This document shows positions 15,822 to 24,717 of a stretch of 64,000 bases of DNA, one piece after another (position 1 is the first letter of the stretch; every line of letters starts with the position of its first letter). Source of the stretch: an uncultured Cohaesibacter sp. GTDB taxonomy: Bacteria > Pseudomonadota > Alphaproteobacteria > Rhizobiales > Cohaesibacteraceae. The stretch covers positions 930,001 to 994,000 of the forward strand of contig NZ_OY762905.1 in assembly GCF_963666525.1 (NCBI RefSeq), written 5' to 3'. The notes below the pieces were generated by a model, which worked only from the letters and a program-made list of their open reading frames with translations, did no database searches and was not told the origin of the DNA. The position numbers were made by a program, and so were the translations under genes.

Positions 15822-17321
15822 CTAGATAAAGTTGGTGAGCGAGAGGTTGTACATCATTGATGCGGCCTGATAGGAGGCTTCGATTGTCGTCTTGATCGTC
15901 ATGATCTTGGCAGCAACCTCTTCGTTATCGATACCTTCCTTGTCCGACAAGGTCGTCTGCAACATGCTCTTGGATGTCAGATGACGGGAGTTGGCATCTT
16001 CCATCGCCTTGTTGGCCACACCGATTTCGGTGAGCGTCGTCTTGACCACGTCACCCTGGTTGACACTCGCCAGACCAGCAGAAATGGCGTCCGCAAAATG
16101 GGTGTACCGGGCCTTGTCGGTATCACTGTTCTGATCATAGGTCGGCAGCGAAAAGGCCGTCATGTAGGCGAGCTGCCTGGCAATGCTGTCCTCATTCGCC
16201 CGAGCACCGTAGGAAACGCTCAGCCGGTTGTCGATCATCACCTTCGCCGTATCGCGCGACCTGACGGTCGAATTGTCACCCGCATACCAGTTGAGTGTCG
16301 GCTTGCCCGCAGCCGTCGCCGTATCCAGCGTGGTTGCCGTCTCCGGCGTTCCGACCACCCGCTTCGGTTCTCCATCGTTTGAGGTCATGAAGAAATCAAG
16401 CGAAGCCTGAATGCGGGACGCAGCCTCCCCTTCCGTAGCGACATTCTTGCCCAACTGGAACGCCAGTACATCACGAATGGATGCCGCGACCACATCGGGA
16501 GCTCCGTTGATCGAGAACTGCCCCTCAGAAGCATCGGTCGGGCCATCCTGTCCGGTGAGCTTGATGATTTCAATGGAGCCATCCGGCATGTCGAAGGTAA
16601 AACTGAGCACCTGCCCGGCTTCTGGCGCTCCGGTTACTGTCACATCGATACCGGCCGGGCTGCCTGTCGGCCCGTTGACCGTCACATTGCTCAGGGTACT
16701 GGTCACGGCACTGAGCTTGTAGCCAAAGTCGGTTGCCTGCTCGGCGATCGTGAAGGTCGGCCCCGCCGCCGTCAGATCAAGCCGCCCCAGTCCATCCGCG
16801 CCGGCATCGGCCCGAATGCGCTCGTCGGTCACCGTCAGAAGACCATCCTCGCCGCCATAGCCATAGACGATGCGGTCATAGCTGGAGGCAGGAACGACAT
16901 CGGTCGTGGTACCGGAAAAGACGAAGTCGCCATCCACTTCCGTGTTCAGGAGCCCGATCATTTCCCTGACCAGCGTGCCAGAGGTTGCCTGTGCCACCGA
17001 CTGGTTGTTCGAGGTGATATCATACTGGGTGCCGGTTGCCGAGCCGCTGACATCCGCCCCCATGTCCACGATCCGCTCCAGCGCCACATTCATCATGTTG
17101 ATCTGAAGCTGGGCTTGCTCGATGTTGGTCTGATAGCCAGAAATGGCACTTATCTGGCTGCGCAGATCGAGCGTCAGGCCGACATCACGACCCAGTCCGC
17201 CATAGGTCTGTGATTTCTTGCCCGTACTGAGCTGGATGGTAAGATCCTGCATCAGGCTCGAATTGTTCTTCAGTACATTCATCATCACAGAGGACGAATA
17301 GCCGTTCAGTGTACCGATCAT
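15822..17321 (-). CDS. flgL: Hook-filament junction protein FlgL
   Basis: FlgL (HAP3) joins the hook cap region to the filament. The 499-residue product has flagellin-like N-terminal (about 1-140, SSLMQDLTIQLSTGKKSQTY) and C-terminal (about 420-499, MTIKTTIEASYQAASMMYNL) domains. It is much longer than most FlgL (about 300-350 residues) because of a central, probably surface-exposed beta-rich region (about 190-350). It is the third gene of flgE-flgK-flgL, 34 bases after flgK, and is followed by a strong terminator. Confidence 0.93.
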   Translation of the reverse strand: MIGTLNGYSSSVMMNVLKNNSSLMQDLTIQLSTGKKSQTYGGLGRDVGLTLDLRSQISAISGYQTNIEQAQLQINMMNVALERIVDMGADVSGSATGTQYDITSNNQSVAQATSGTLVREMIGLLNTEVDGDFVFSGTTTDVVPASSYDRIVYGYGGEDGLLTVTDERIRADAGADGLGRLDLTAAGPTFTIAEQATDFGYKLSAVTSTLSNVTVNGPTGSPAGIDVTVTGAPEAGQVLSFTFDMPDGSIEIIKLTGQDGPTDASEGQFSINGAPDVVAASIRDVLAFQLGKNVATEGEAASRIQASLDFFMTSNDGEPKRVVGTPETATTLDTATAAGKPTLNWYAGDNSTVRSRDTAKVMIDNRLSVSYGARANEDSIARQLAYMTAFSLPTYDQNSDTDKARYTHFADAISAGLASVNQGDVVKTTLTEIGVANKAMEDANSRHLTSKSMLQTTLSDKEGIDNEEVAAKIMTIKTTIEASYQAASMMYNLSLTNFI

Positions 17322-17355
17322 GATGTCGTTTCCATTTCCAGTCGACCCTCAGCGA

Positions 17356-19215
17356 TTACATCCGCATCAGGGCATCCATCATTTCCTTGACCGCGGTCAT
17401 GACACGCGCGTTGGCCGAATAGGCCGTCTGAAGTTCCAGCAGCCGCGCCAGCTCCTCGTCCACGTCCACGCTGGCCGATTCCTCGAAGCGCGATAGAACG
17501 TTGTTCATGACAATCTGCTGGCCGTCATAGCGAATCTGGGCCGTTTCAGCCTGTTGTGACTGGAAGGAGATCACCTGACGGGAAAATTCATCGACAGTCA
17601 TGCTGACGGGCGCCCCACCAGCCTGATAGGAGAAGGTCAGCTTGGTATCGGTCAGGGCAGAAAGCAGCTCCGAAGGGCGCGTCTGATCGGCAATCCCCGT
17701 GCTGGCGCTGTGCCGCACCAGCAGGGTTGGATCATCGAACAGCGCCTGGTTGACCGTTATGCGCCCGGAGAAACCGGTCTGCTGAACCTGCCCGTCGACA
17801 CTACCCGAATAGATGTCCGGTCCTGCGCCTGCATCAACGAAGAACGGCAGCGCCCCGGCCGTCTGCTGCAGACCCGTTGCAGTGGCCCGCGCATCGAACG
17901 ACTGGATGGCCACCGTATTGGCCGCTCCGTCATCCAGGATCCGCAGATCGTTGCCTGCCGGGTTGCTGACCGTGAAGGCGCCGCCCAACGCGGTCTGCAC
18001 CTGCGCAGCGACGCTGGCCATGCCTCCGGAGAAATCGATACCGACGACAGTATCGTCATTGCGCGCCGTGACATCATCACCAAGCGGCAGGGAAGTTGCC
18101 GAGTCGACCCGCACGAAGGTCACCGTATTGGTCTCGCCTGTCCCCACATCCTGATAGGTGAAGGTGAACTCGTCGCCCGACTGAAGGTCCGAAAGATCCA
18201 GATCAAAGCCATCCTGCGCGCCAACCGTGAGGGCGTTGCCCTCGACATCGAACTTGCCGAAGGCATCAGCCAGACCATCGGCCAGACTGTCCAGCTGCTC
18301 CTGCGCCTCGACCAGCACATCGTCGCGCAGTTCCAGCAATGCCCCGATCCGGCTGCCGCCCAAGCCCCCGGAGAGGGTTATGTCGGTCAGTTCACCGGTG
18401 TTTGACTTGAGGTAGACCGAGCCCAACTGGTTGTCTGTCGCCTGACTGTCCCATTCCGTATAGGGTCCAACCGTACCGTAAGCGGTGAAATCGAGCTGAA
18501 CGGCTTCGACATCGTACAGCGTGAGGCCGCTGGTGGTCGAAATCTGAATGGAGTTGTTATCCCGCTGGGTCACCCGCACCGGCACCAGCTCTGCCAGCTG
18601 CGTGACGAAGGCATCGCGCTGATCCATAAGACCTGCGGCAGACCCGCCAGAGCTCAGCGAGATCTCCTGGATCTGCTGATCAAGCTTCTGGATGTTCTGC
18701 AGAATGTCATTGGCACTCTGGACCGCATCCTCAAGGGCGAACTCGGCATCCTGACGCAGCGCCTGAATGGTTTCGGATGCATCATTCATGGCCCGCGTCA
18801 GCACCGATGCATCATTGAGCACCTGAAGCCGCGTGGTAGCATCATCCGGACTGGTCTCAAGCGCCTGCAAGGAGGTCGCAAACTCATTGACCAGAGCATC
18901 GAGTGCATTGGCGTCGCCAGGCTGACCGAACATCGCGTCGACCTGGGTCAAATAGTCATTGATCGTTTTGGAGTAGCTGGTGGCGCCGGTCTCGGTCCAG
19001 AACTGCTTCTGGGCCACGAGATCGAGCGTCCGCTGCACATCGGTCTGGACAACGCTGGTAACCTGCCCATTCAGCACCATGTCTTCACGGCTGGAAACCT
19101 TCTTGGTGTATCCAGGCGTGTTGGCGTTGGTGATGTTGGACGAAACGACCTCGAGATCGCGGTTCGTTGCCCTCAAACCAGATGTTGCAATCGACAATGC
19201 ACTCGTCAATGCCAT
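17356..19215 (-). CDS. flgK: Hook-filament junction protein FlgK
   Basis: FlgK (HAP1) caps the hook and forms the first junction zone to the filament. The 619-residue product has the rod/hook N-terminus (SSNITNANTPGYTKKV, about residues 25-40) and C-terminus (VDEELARLLELQTAYSANAR, near the end). The central part (about 290-480) is enlarged compared with the roughly 480-550 residues usual for the family and is acidic and Gly-rich, with FSGGMASVAAQVQTALGGAF near residue 400. It lies 60 bases downstream of flgE in the same operon. Confidence 0.94.
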   Translation of the reverse strand: MALTSALSIATSGLRATNRDLEVVSSNITNANTPGYTKKVSSREDMVLNGQVTSVVQTDVQRTLDLVAQKQFWTETGATSYSKTINDYLTQVDAMFGQPGDANALDALVNEFATSLQALETSPDDATTRLQVLNDASVLTRAMNDASETIQALRQDAEFALEDAVQSANDILQNIQKLDQQIQEISLSSGGSAAGLMDQRDAFVTQLAELVPVRVTQRDNNSIQISTTSGLTLYDVEAVQLDFTAYGTVGPYTEWDSQATDNQLGSVYLKSNTGELTDITLSGGLGGSRIGALLELRDDVLVEAQEQLDSLADGLADAFGKFDVEGNALTVGAQDGFDLDLSDLQSGDEFTFTYQDVGTGETNTVTFVRVDSATSLPLGDDVTARNDDTVVGIDFSGGMASVAAQVQTALGGAFTVSNPAGNDLRILDDGAANTVAIQSFDARATATGLQQTAGALPFFVDAGAGPDIYSGSVDGQVQQTGFSGRITVNQALFDDPTLLVRHSASTGIADQTRPSELLSALTDTKLTFSYQAGGAPVSMTVDEFSRQVISFQSQQAETAQIRYDGQQIVMNNVLSRFEESASVDVDEELARLLELQTAYSANARVMTAVKEMMDALMRM

Positions 19216-19275
19216 CAGTTACCCTCCACTCCGCTCCCTGCCTACTAGCAGGGAGAACCGGAGCTGATCAAAAAC

Positions 19276-20658
19276 CTAGCGAATGATCTGCATGACTTCA
19301 GACAGCATGTCCCGGGCCGTCGAGAGGACGCGGGTATTGGCCGTGTAAGCCTGTTGCGAGATGATCATTTTCGAGAATTCGTCCGCGATATCAACGTTCG
19401 ATGATTCCAGAGATGAACCACGAATAGAGCCCGTAGCCCCGAGAATGGCAAGACCGGAGTCCTCGGTTGCCCGGAACGCTCCACCACTGGCACGGGCCAG
19501 ATAGTTGTCACCATCGAACGACGCCAGAATGACCTGCGCCATGTTGCTTGATTTGCCGTTGGCATAGTTGGCAACAATATAGCCGTTGTTATCAATGGAG
19601 ATACTGGTCTGCTCACCCGCGGCAGCACCATCCTGCGACAGGTTCATGTTGGCCGTACCGGTCTGCGTTGCATAGGCGGTGATGCCATCACCATTGCCAC
19701 CGTGATCCAGAACGATGTCGCCAAGCTCGACACCATCAATGGTCATTGCCGAAACGGTGACGTTGGAGGTCGGGGCGGTCATCCGGCCAGAAGCGTCAAA
19801 GGTGTAGTCCTGACCCACGTTGACCCATTTTGCGTCCGTGCCCGTTGCTGTCGAATCCGACTTGTAGAACAGGTTCCAGGTATCTTCGGTCGGCGGCACG
19901 GCGGAAGGATCACCGTCCGCAATCTTGGCCCATCTCAGCTGAACGCTGGAACTCTCACCATTAGCAACATAGGCAGTGATCGAACCACCAGAAATCGACT
20001 GGCTGAGAAACTGCGTTTCATCCTGCGCCTGCACAACACCGGCACCAGCCGTGGAAGGATCAACCGTATAACCGACCGTGCCGGTCAGCAGGGAGCCAGT
20101 CGAGTCAGACGTCGAAGGGACAGCCGGCAGGTTGCCGGTATAGGTCAGGGTGGTGGTAGCCTCTGCAGCCATGAAGCCTTCCTGGAAGGTGGTTGGCTGC
20201 GGCACAGAGCTGACCGGGTTGCCCGTTGCGTCATCCAGCTCGATCACAGCCAGATAGTAACCGGCTTCGTTGACGAAATAGCCGTCCTGATCCTGCGTGA
20301 AGTCACCACGACGGGTATAGAGCGGCGTGCCATCAAAAATCGGCTGCCCGTCGATTTCGCCAATCTTCTCGTAGACGACAAAATAGCCATCGCCACTGAT
20401 CGACATATGAGTGGTGGTCTGCGAAGCATCAACAGAACCAGCCACCGTGTTGGTCTGGCGCGAACTGGCGAGCACCGAACCTGACGTCTGCTTGCTCTTG
20501 TCGGCACTGTAGTTGCTGACCAGATCCACAAACGCAGTGTCAACGCGCTTGAAACCGTTCGTCGACGTATTGGCGATGTTGCCAGAAATATTCTGCATTG
20601 CAGTAGACTGCGCACCCATGCCGGCTACAGAAGTTGTAAGTGCTGAATAAAGACTCAT
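19276..20658 (-). CDS. flgE: Flagellar hook protein FlgE
   Basis: FlgE is the hook subunit. The 460-residue product has the rod/hook N-terminal motif (NISGNIANTSTNGFKRVD, about residues 23-40), the FlgE D2 beta domain, and the C-terminal coiled coil (SSLESSNVDIADEFSKMIIS, then QQAYTANTRV). It is the first gene of flgE-flgK-flgL. Upstream are a sigma-54-type promoter (20703-20718) and a perfect CtrA-type site (20766-20780), so it fits the mid/late class of the flagellar hierarchy. Confidence 0.96.
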   Translation of the reverse strand: MSLYSALTTSVAGMGAQSTAMQNISGNIANTSTNGFKRVDTAFVDLVSNYSADKSKQTSGSVLASSRQTNTVAGSVDASQTTTHMSISGDGYFVVYEKIGEIDGQPIFDGTPLYTRRGDFTQDQDGYFVNEAGYYLAVIELDDATGNPVSSVPQPTTFQEGFMAAEATTTLTYTGNLPAVPSTSDSTGSLLTGTVGYTVDPSTAGAGVVQAQDETQFLSQSISGGSITAYVANGESSSVQLRWAKIADGDPSAVPPTEDTWNLFYKSDSTATGTDAKWVNVGQDYTFDASGRMTAPTSNVTVSAMTIDGVELGDIVLDHGGNGDGITAYATQTGTANMNLSQDGAAAGEQTSISIDNNGYIVANYANGKSSNMAQVILASFDGDNYLARASGGAFRATEDSGLAILGATGSIRGSSLESSNVDIADEFSKMIISQQAYTANTRVLSTARDMLSEVMQIIR

Positions 20659-20702
20659 GGTACATCCCTTTGACCAGATACAAATCAGATTACCATCGAA
20701 CT

Positions 20703-20718
20703 AGCAAAAAGCAGGCCA
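20703..20718 (-). promoter_or_regulatory. Sigma-54 promoter for flgE
   Basis: On the minus strand the sequence is TGGCCT-N5-TTGCT, with GG and GC separated by 10 bases. It is 45 bases upstream of the flgE ATG. The match is good at all invariant positions. Confidence 0.65.
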
Positions 20719-20765
20719 GTTTCAATCTTCAGAAATAAATTTATAAATTCAGACACTTAACTTTA

Positions 20766-20780
20766 TTAACCCTTTGTTAA
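20766..20780. promoter_or_regulatory. CtrA-type site upstream of flgE
   Basis: TTAA (20766-20769), seven bases, TTAA (20777-20780) matches the CtrA consensus spacing exactly. It lies about 50 bases upstream of the sigma-54 -24 element. The remaining bases to 21202 hold no convincing gene or further element that I can support. Confidence 0.5.
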
Positions 20781-21202
20781 GTAGGCAATTTCTTTCCCAC
20801 AGCGGACACAAATCGGAAAAAATTGCAATCGCAGATCAGTCTACCCGGCAAGATGGACCCCATCACGATCCCCTCCCGACCCCACTAGGCCCCGCCCGAT
20901 TCTCCACCATCCAAACGGGCCGAGCCGGCCATGGTGCGAAGAAATGACCAAAACCCGAATGGGTGTCATGATACTGTTGCCTTGTTGCGACCATAAAGCG
21001 ACACTGTCAGGCTCAGCCATCGCTTGCGCGAAAGAAGCATCAGCCCCGACAAGGTTGACAGTCCATACGAAAGCGGCCCAAACTTCCAACGCTTCGCCCT
21101 GCCTTGCCGGTGCCCGCTGTCTGACAACGCGCAGGAAACGTCCTTGAGAGGCCTTGAGCTGGGCAGCTCTTCACGAAGACGACAACAGGAGACAGAAATA
21201 CC

Positions 21203-21772
21203 ATGCTGAGGCTTTTTCTGCTGCGACACGCCAAATCATCCTGGTCAGACCCTTCCCTGCACGACTTCGATCGCCCGCTGAGCCGGCGGGGACAGAAAGA
21301 TGCACCCAAAATCGGCCGCGTCATGAAGGCACACCACTACAATCCCGACCGCATTCTCTGCTCTTCCGCCCAGAGAACCAAGGAGACCATGGCTGGCATC
21401 ATCCCCAGCCTCAAGGGTGATGTGAGCCTGAAGCTTCTGGACGCACTCTATGAGGGCAATTCACCCGACTATCTGACGATCCTCAGGGAACACGCAAAAG
21501 ACAGCCAGTCCCTGATGATTGTGGGGCACAATGTCGGACTACAGAATATCGCCGTCGAACTGGCTGGGTCTGGTGATCCGGAATTGATCATGCAAATGCA
21601 GGCCAAATTCCCCACCGCAGCTCTTGCCGTGCTGAACTTCGACATTCAGGACTGGCACAGCATCTCCAGGGGCTCCGGCCATCTGATCGACTTCATCAAA
21701 CCCAGAGACATCGATAGCAGCGAAGAAGAGCAGATCGTCGAGAACCCAGCCCCCACCTTCTTCCGCCGTTGA
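21203..21772 (+). CDS. SixA-type histidine phosphatase
   Basis: Branch-1 histidine phosphatase superfamily protein of 189 residues, similar to SixA, which removes phosphate from phosphohistidine. The catalytic RHG-like motif is LRHAKS near the N-terminus (His about residue 9), and the second conserved His is in MIVGHNVGLQNIA (about residue 112). Pairing residues are in RPLSRRGQKDA and SSAQRTKET. It stands alone between the flagellar genes and ycjX. In E. coli SixA acts on an Hpt domain; whether this one acts on the Hpt protein encoded 6 kb away is not known. Confidence 0.85.
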   Translation: MLRLFLLRHAKSSWSDPSLHDFDRPLSRRGQKDAPKIGRVMKAHHYNPDRILCSSAQRTKETMAGIIPSLKGDVSLKLLDALYEGNSPDYLTILREHAKDSQSLMIVGHNVGLQNIAVELAGSGDPELIMQMQAKFPTAALAVLNFDIQDWHSISRGSGHLIDFIKPRDIDSSEEEQIVENPAPTFFRR

Positions 21773-21920
21773 CAAAACGCCAGAGAAAGTCGAGCCCCGC
21801 CGCCTGTCATTTGGGCCAGTCCTGATTGCAATCTCGTGTTCCGTCGCCTACATGCTAGAAGAGCAAGCGTGATGCCCCATATCCGGCAGTCACACACAAT
21901 GACTCCCGAGAGGCGGAACA

Positions 21921-23477
21921 ATGAAAGTCCTGGAAGAAATTCGCATCGCCACGGCCAACCTCGCCGATTTCGCGAGTGACATGACCGAGCCCTCCATTCG
22001 CCTGGGGGTCACAGGGCTCGCCCGTGCGGGCAAGACCATTTTCATCTCCTCGAGCCTGCACAACATCATCCACGGCGGCCGCCTACCCCGTTTTGAGGCC
22101 CATGCGACTGGCCGTATCGGCTCTGCCGAGATCAGCCCGCAGCCAGACAATCTCACCCCCCGATTCCGCTATGAGGATCACATCGCCGATCTCACCGACC
22201 ATCGGGTCTGGCCCTCCTCGACCAGCCGCACCAGTCAGGTGCGCCTGTCACTGAGATACCAGTCGCGGGACACCCTCAAACGGACCTTCCGCTCCGATCG
22301 CCTGGCCCTCGACATTGTCGACTATCCGGGTGAATGGCTGCTCGACCTCACCCTGATGGACCACAGCTTCAGAAGCTGGTCCGAGCGCTCGTTCCGACAG
22401 GCCAGCCAGCCGCTCTACCGCCCCTATTCGAAGGAGTGGATCCACTTCTCCGACAGCATCGAAGCCATGGTCGAGGAAGAGGAACGTGGCGACGAGCCAC
22501 TGCTTGAAACCATCGCCCGGCAAACTGCCAGCAACTTTACCGCGTATCTTCTGAAGGCCAAACAGGCGCGTGGCGCCTATGCGCTTCTGACGCCGGGACG
22601 TTTCCTGATGCCCGGTGATTTGCAAGACAGCCCGGCGCTCACCTTCGCCCCTCTGCCGGACAGTCTTTACAGCAAGGACAGGAAGAGCCTGTGGGCCATG
22701 ATGGAGCGCCGCTTCGAGGCCTACAAGAGCTCGATCGTGCAGCCCTTCTATCGCGATCACTTCGCCCGTCTCGACCGACAGATTGTCCTGATCGACCTTC
22801 TCGCCGCCCTCAACGAAGGGCCCGAGACATTGGCCGAGCTGGAAAACACCATAACCGAAATCCTGCGCGCCTTCCGCCCCGGTTCGCATTTCTGGCTGCG
22901 CAATCTGGTCTCCCGCCGCATCGACAAAATCCTCTTTGCCGCAACCAAGGCAGACCATCTGCACCATACTTCGCACGACCGCCTGGAACACATCCTCAGT
23001 CGCCTCGTCGAGCGCGCCGCCAAGCGGGTGGAAGCCTCCGGCGCCGACTATGAGACCATGGCCATTGCCGCAGTCCGAGCCACCCGCGAGGCCACGCTGA
23101 CCGTTGAGGGCGAGGAATTGCCTTCGCTGATCGGCATCCCGATGAAAGGTGAATCTCTGGGAGAGGATGAATTCGATGGAGAAACGGAATTTGCATTATT
23201 TCCCGGAGACTTACCAAAGAAACCTGAATCAGTTTTCAAACATCTTGAATCAGTTTCTGAAGCCACTTACACCACAAAAGCGGATTCAACACTTGAACAA
23301 GATCCGACCCGCGTTGACTCAAAATCTCAACAACAGTCCCTATTCGAAGACCCGCTCTGCTTTGTCCGCTTCCGACCGCCCGAGCTCGACAAGGACGCCA
23401 ACGGCGTTGCCCGCTCGCTGCCCCACATCCGGCTGGACAGGGCCCTCGACTATCTGCTGGGAGACATTCTGAAATGA
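21921..23477 (+). CDS. ycjX: YcjX-family P-loop GTPase-like protein (DUF463)
   Basis: The 518-residue product has a Walker A motif GLARAGKT (about residues 32-39) and a DYPGEW motif (about 133-138) that acts as Walker B in this family. YcjX-like proteins are stress-induced predicted NTPases of unknown cellular role, encoded with YcjF. The conserved C-terminal features FPGDLP and FVRFRPP are present, but a segment of about 45 codons between them (23222-23355) is unusually AT-rich and Ser/Thr/Gln-rich, so is likely a disordered insertion. The stop overlaps the ycjF start by 4 bases. Confidence 0.9.
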   Translation: MKVLEEIRIATANLADFASDMTEPSIRLGVTGLARAGKTIFISSSLHNIIHGGRLPRFEAHATGRIGSAEISPQPDNLTPRFRYEDHIADLTDHRVWPSSTSRTSQVRLSLRYQSRDTLKRTFRSDRLALDIVDYPGEWLLDLTLMDHSFRSWSERSFRQASQPLYRPYSKEWIHFSDSIEAMVEEEERGDEPLLETIARQTASNFTAYLLKAKQARGAYALLTPGRFLMPGDLQDSPALTFAPLPDSLYSKDRKSLWAMMERRFEAYKSSIVQPFYRDHFARLDRQIVLIDLLAALNEGPETLAELENTITEILRAFRPGSHFWLRNLVSRRIDKILFAATKADHLHHTSHDRLEHILSRLVERAAKRVEASGADYETMAIAAVRATREATLTVEGEELPSLIGIPMKGESLGEDEFDGETEFALFPGDLPKKPESVFKHLESVSEATYTTKADSTLEQDPTRVDSKSQQQSLFEDPLCFVRFRPPELDKDANGVARSLPHIRLDRALDYLLGDILK

Positions 23478-24589
23478 CCAAGGACAATACCTCCGGGCAG
23501 GACAAGACCAACCATCACAGCCGCGCCCCGCGCGCGGTGAAACTGGACCGCGGCGCCTATGGCGACGACATCGCCCGCCCGGCTCCGGACACAGGTGCGA
23601 CGCTTTCCATCTCGCGGGATTTCACCCCGGACAGTGAAGACTATTTCGACAAGGTGAATGCCGAGAGCGAACCACGCTACAAGCCGGTGCGAAAGCGCGG
23701 CTGGTCGCTCTCCGTGCTGTTCTGGAGCGCTCTTTCCGGCATCGTTTCCCTCGCCATCGGGCTTTGGCTCGACACCCTGATACGCGATCTTTTTGCCCGC
23801 TGGGACTATCTCGGATGGGCTGGATTGGCCCTTGTTGCCATCGCCATTCTCTCGCTTCTTTTCTTCATCGGTCGCGAGCTACTGGCCCTGCGACGCCTTG
23901 CCCGCCTCGACCATCTTCGCGCGGAAGTTGAGACGACATATGAAGACGGCGACCGCAAGGACGCCATGAAGATCGCCAATGACCTGCTTGCACTCTATCG
24001 GGAACAGCCCTCCCTGTTTCGCGCCCGACAGACCCTCAAACAGGACTTGCCGCACCTCTTCGACAGGGAGGATATTCTCGCCCAGACCGAGCAGATCCTG
24101 ATGCCACCGATCGACAGACTGGTCACCCACAGAGTGCATCAGGCCGCCAAGAGGGTGGCCGTCGTCACGGCCCTCAGCCCCCGAGCCCTGTTCGACGTCA
24201 TCGTCGTGCTGGTGGAGACCGTGCGCATGGTCCGCTTCATTGCCGAGAGCTATGGCAACCGCCCCGGCTTCGTTGCCATGCTGCGTCTGACCGGCCACAT
24301 CGCAAGCCATCTGGCCGTGACAGGGGGCATGGCTGCCGGTGAAAGCCTGTTGCAACAGATCGTCGGTCACGGCCTTGCCGCCCGCCTCTCGGCCAAGCTT
24401 GGAGAGGGCATTCTCAACGGCATTCTCACTGCGCGCATTGGCCTGACAACCATTGCCCTCTGCCGGCCGATGCCCTTCAGGACCGAAGCCCAGCCGCAAC
24501 TGGGAGCCGTCATCAAGACCCTTCGCGCCACCTCCGAGGAGATGGAAAAGCAGGAAACCACCAACGCCGCTGGCACAGCCGGGAAATAG
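23474..24589 (+). CDS. ycjF: YcjF-family membrane protein (DUF697)
   Basis: The 371-residue product has a charged N-terminal tail (about 1-75), two transmembrane helices (about 78-100 and 112-135), a central helical region and a DUF697 domain (about 220-345, including VVTALSPRALFDVIVVLVET) with further hydrophobic segments. It is encoded with overlap (ATGA) after ycjX, the usual pairing. The pair is often linked to phage-shock-type envelope stress in gamma-proteobacteria; no psp genes are next to it here, so its role remains open. Confidence 0.88.
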   Translation: MTKDNTSGQDKTNHHSRAPRAVKLDRGAYGDDIARPAPDTGATLSISRDFTPDSEDYFDKVNAESEPRYKPVRKRGWSLSVLFWSALSGIVSLAIGLWLDTLIRDLFARWDYLGWAGLALVAIAILSLLFFIGRELLALRRLARLDHLRAEVETTYEDGDRKDAMKIANDLLALYREQPSLFRARQTLKQDLPHLFDREDILAQTEQILMPPIDRLVTHRVHQAAKRVAVVTALSPRALFDVIVVLVETVRMVRFIAESYGNRPGFVAMLRLTGHIASHLAVTGGMAAGESLLQQIVGHGLAARLSAKLGEGILNGILTARIGLTTIALCRPMPFRTEAQPQLGAVIKTLRATSEEMEKQETTNAAGTAGK

Positions 24590-24717
24590 CAGGGCACAGC
24601 ACGCCACCAACCATAAGAGGCACCGGGGCCGCCAATCAATTTTCTTTATTTGACGCCGACGACAGGGAGCTGCTAGATATCAGGCCTCTCCGCGTTCCTT
24701 GTCAAAAAGGCCCAGCC

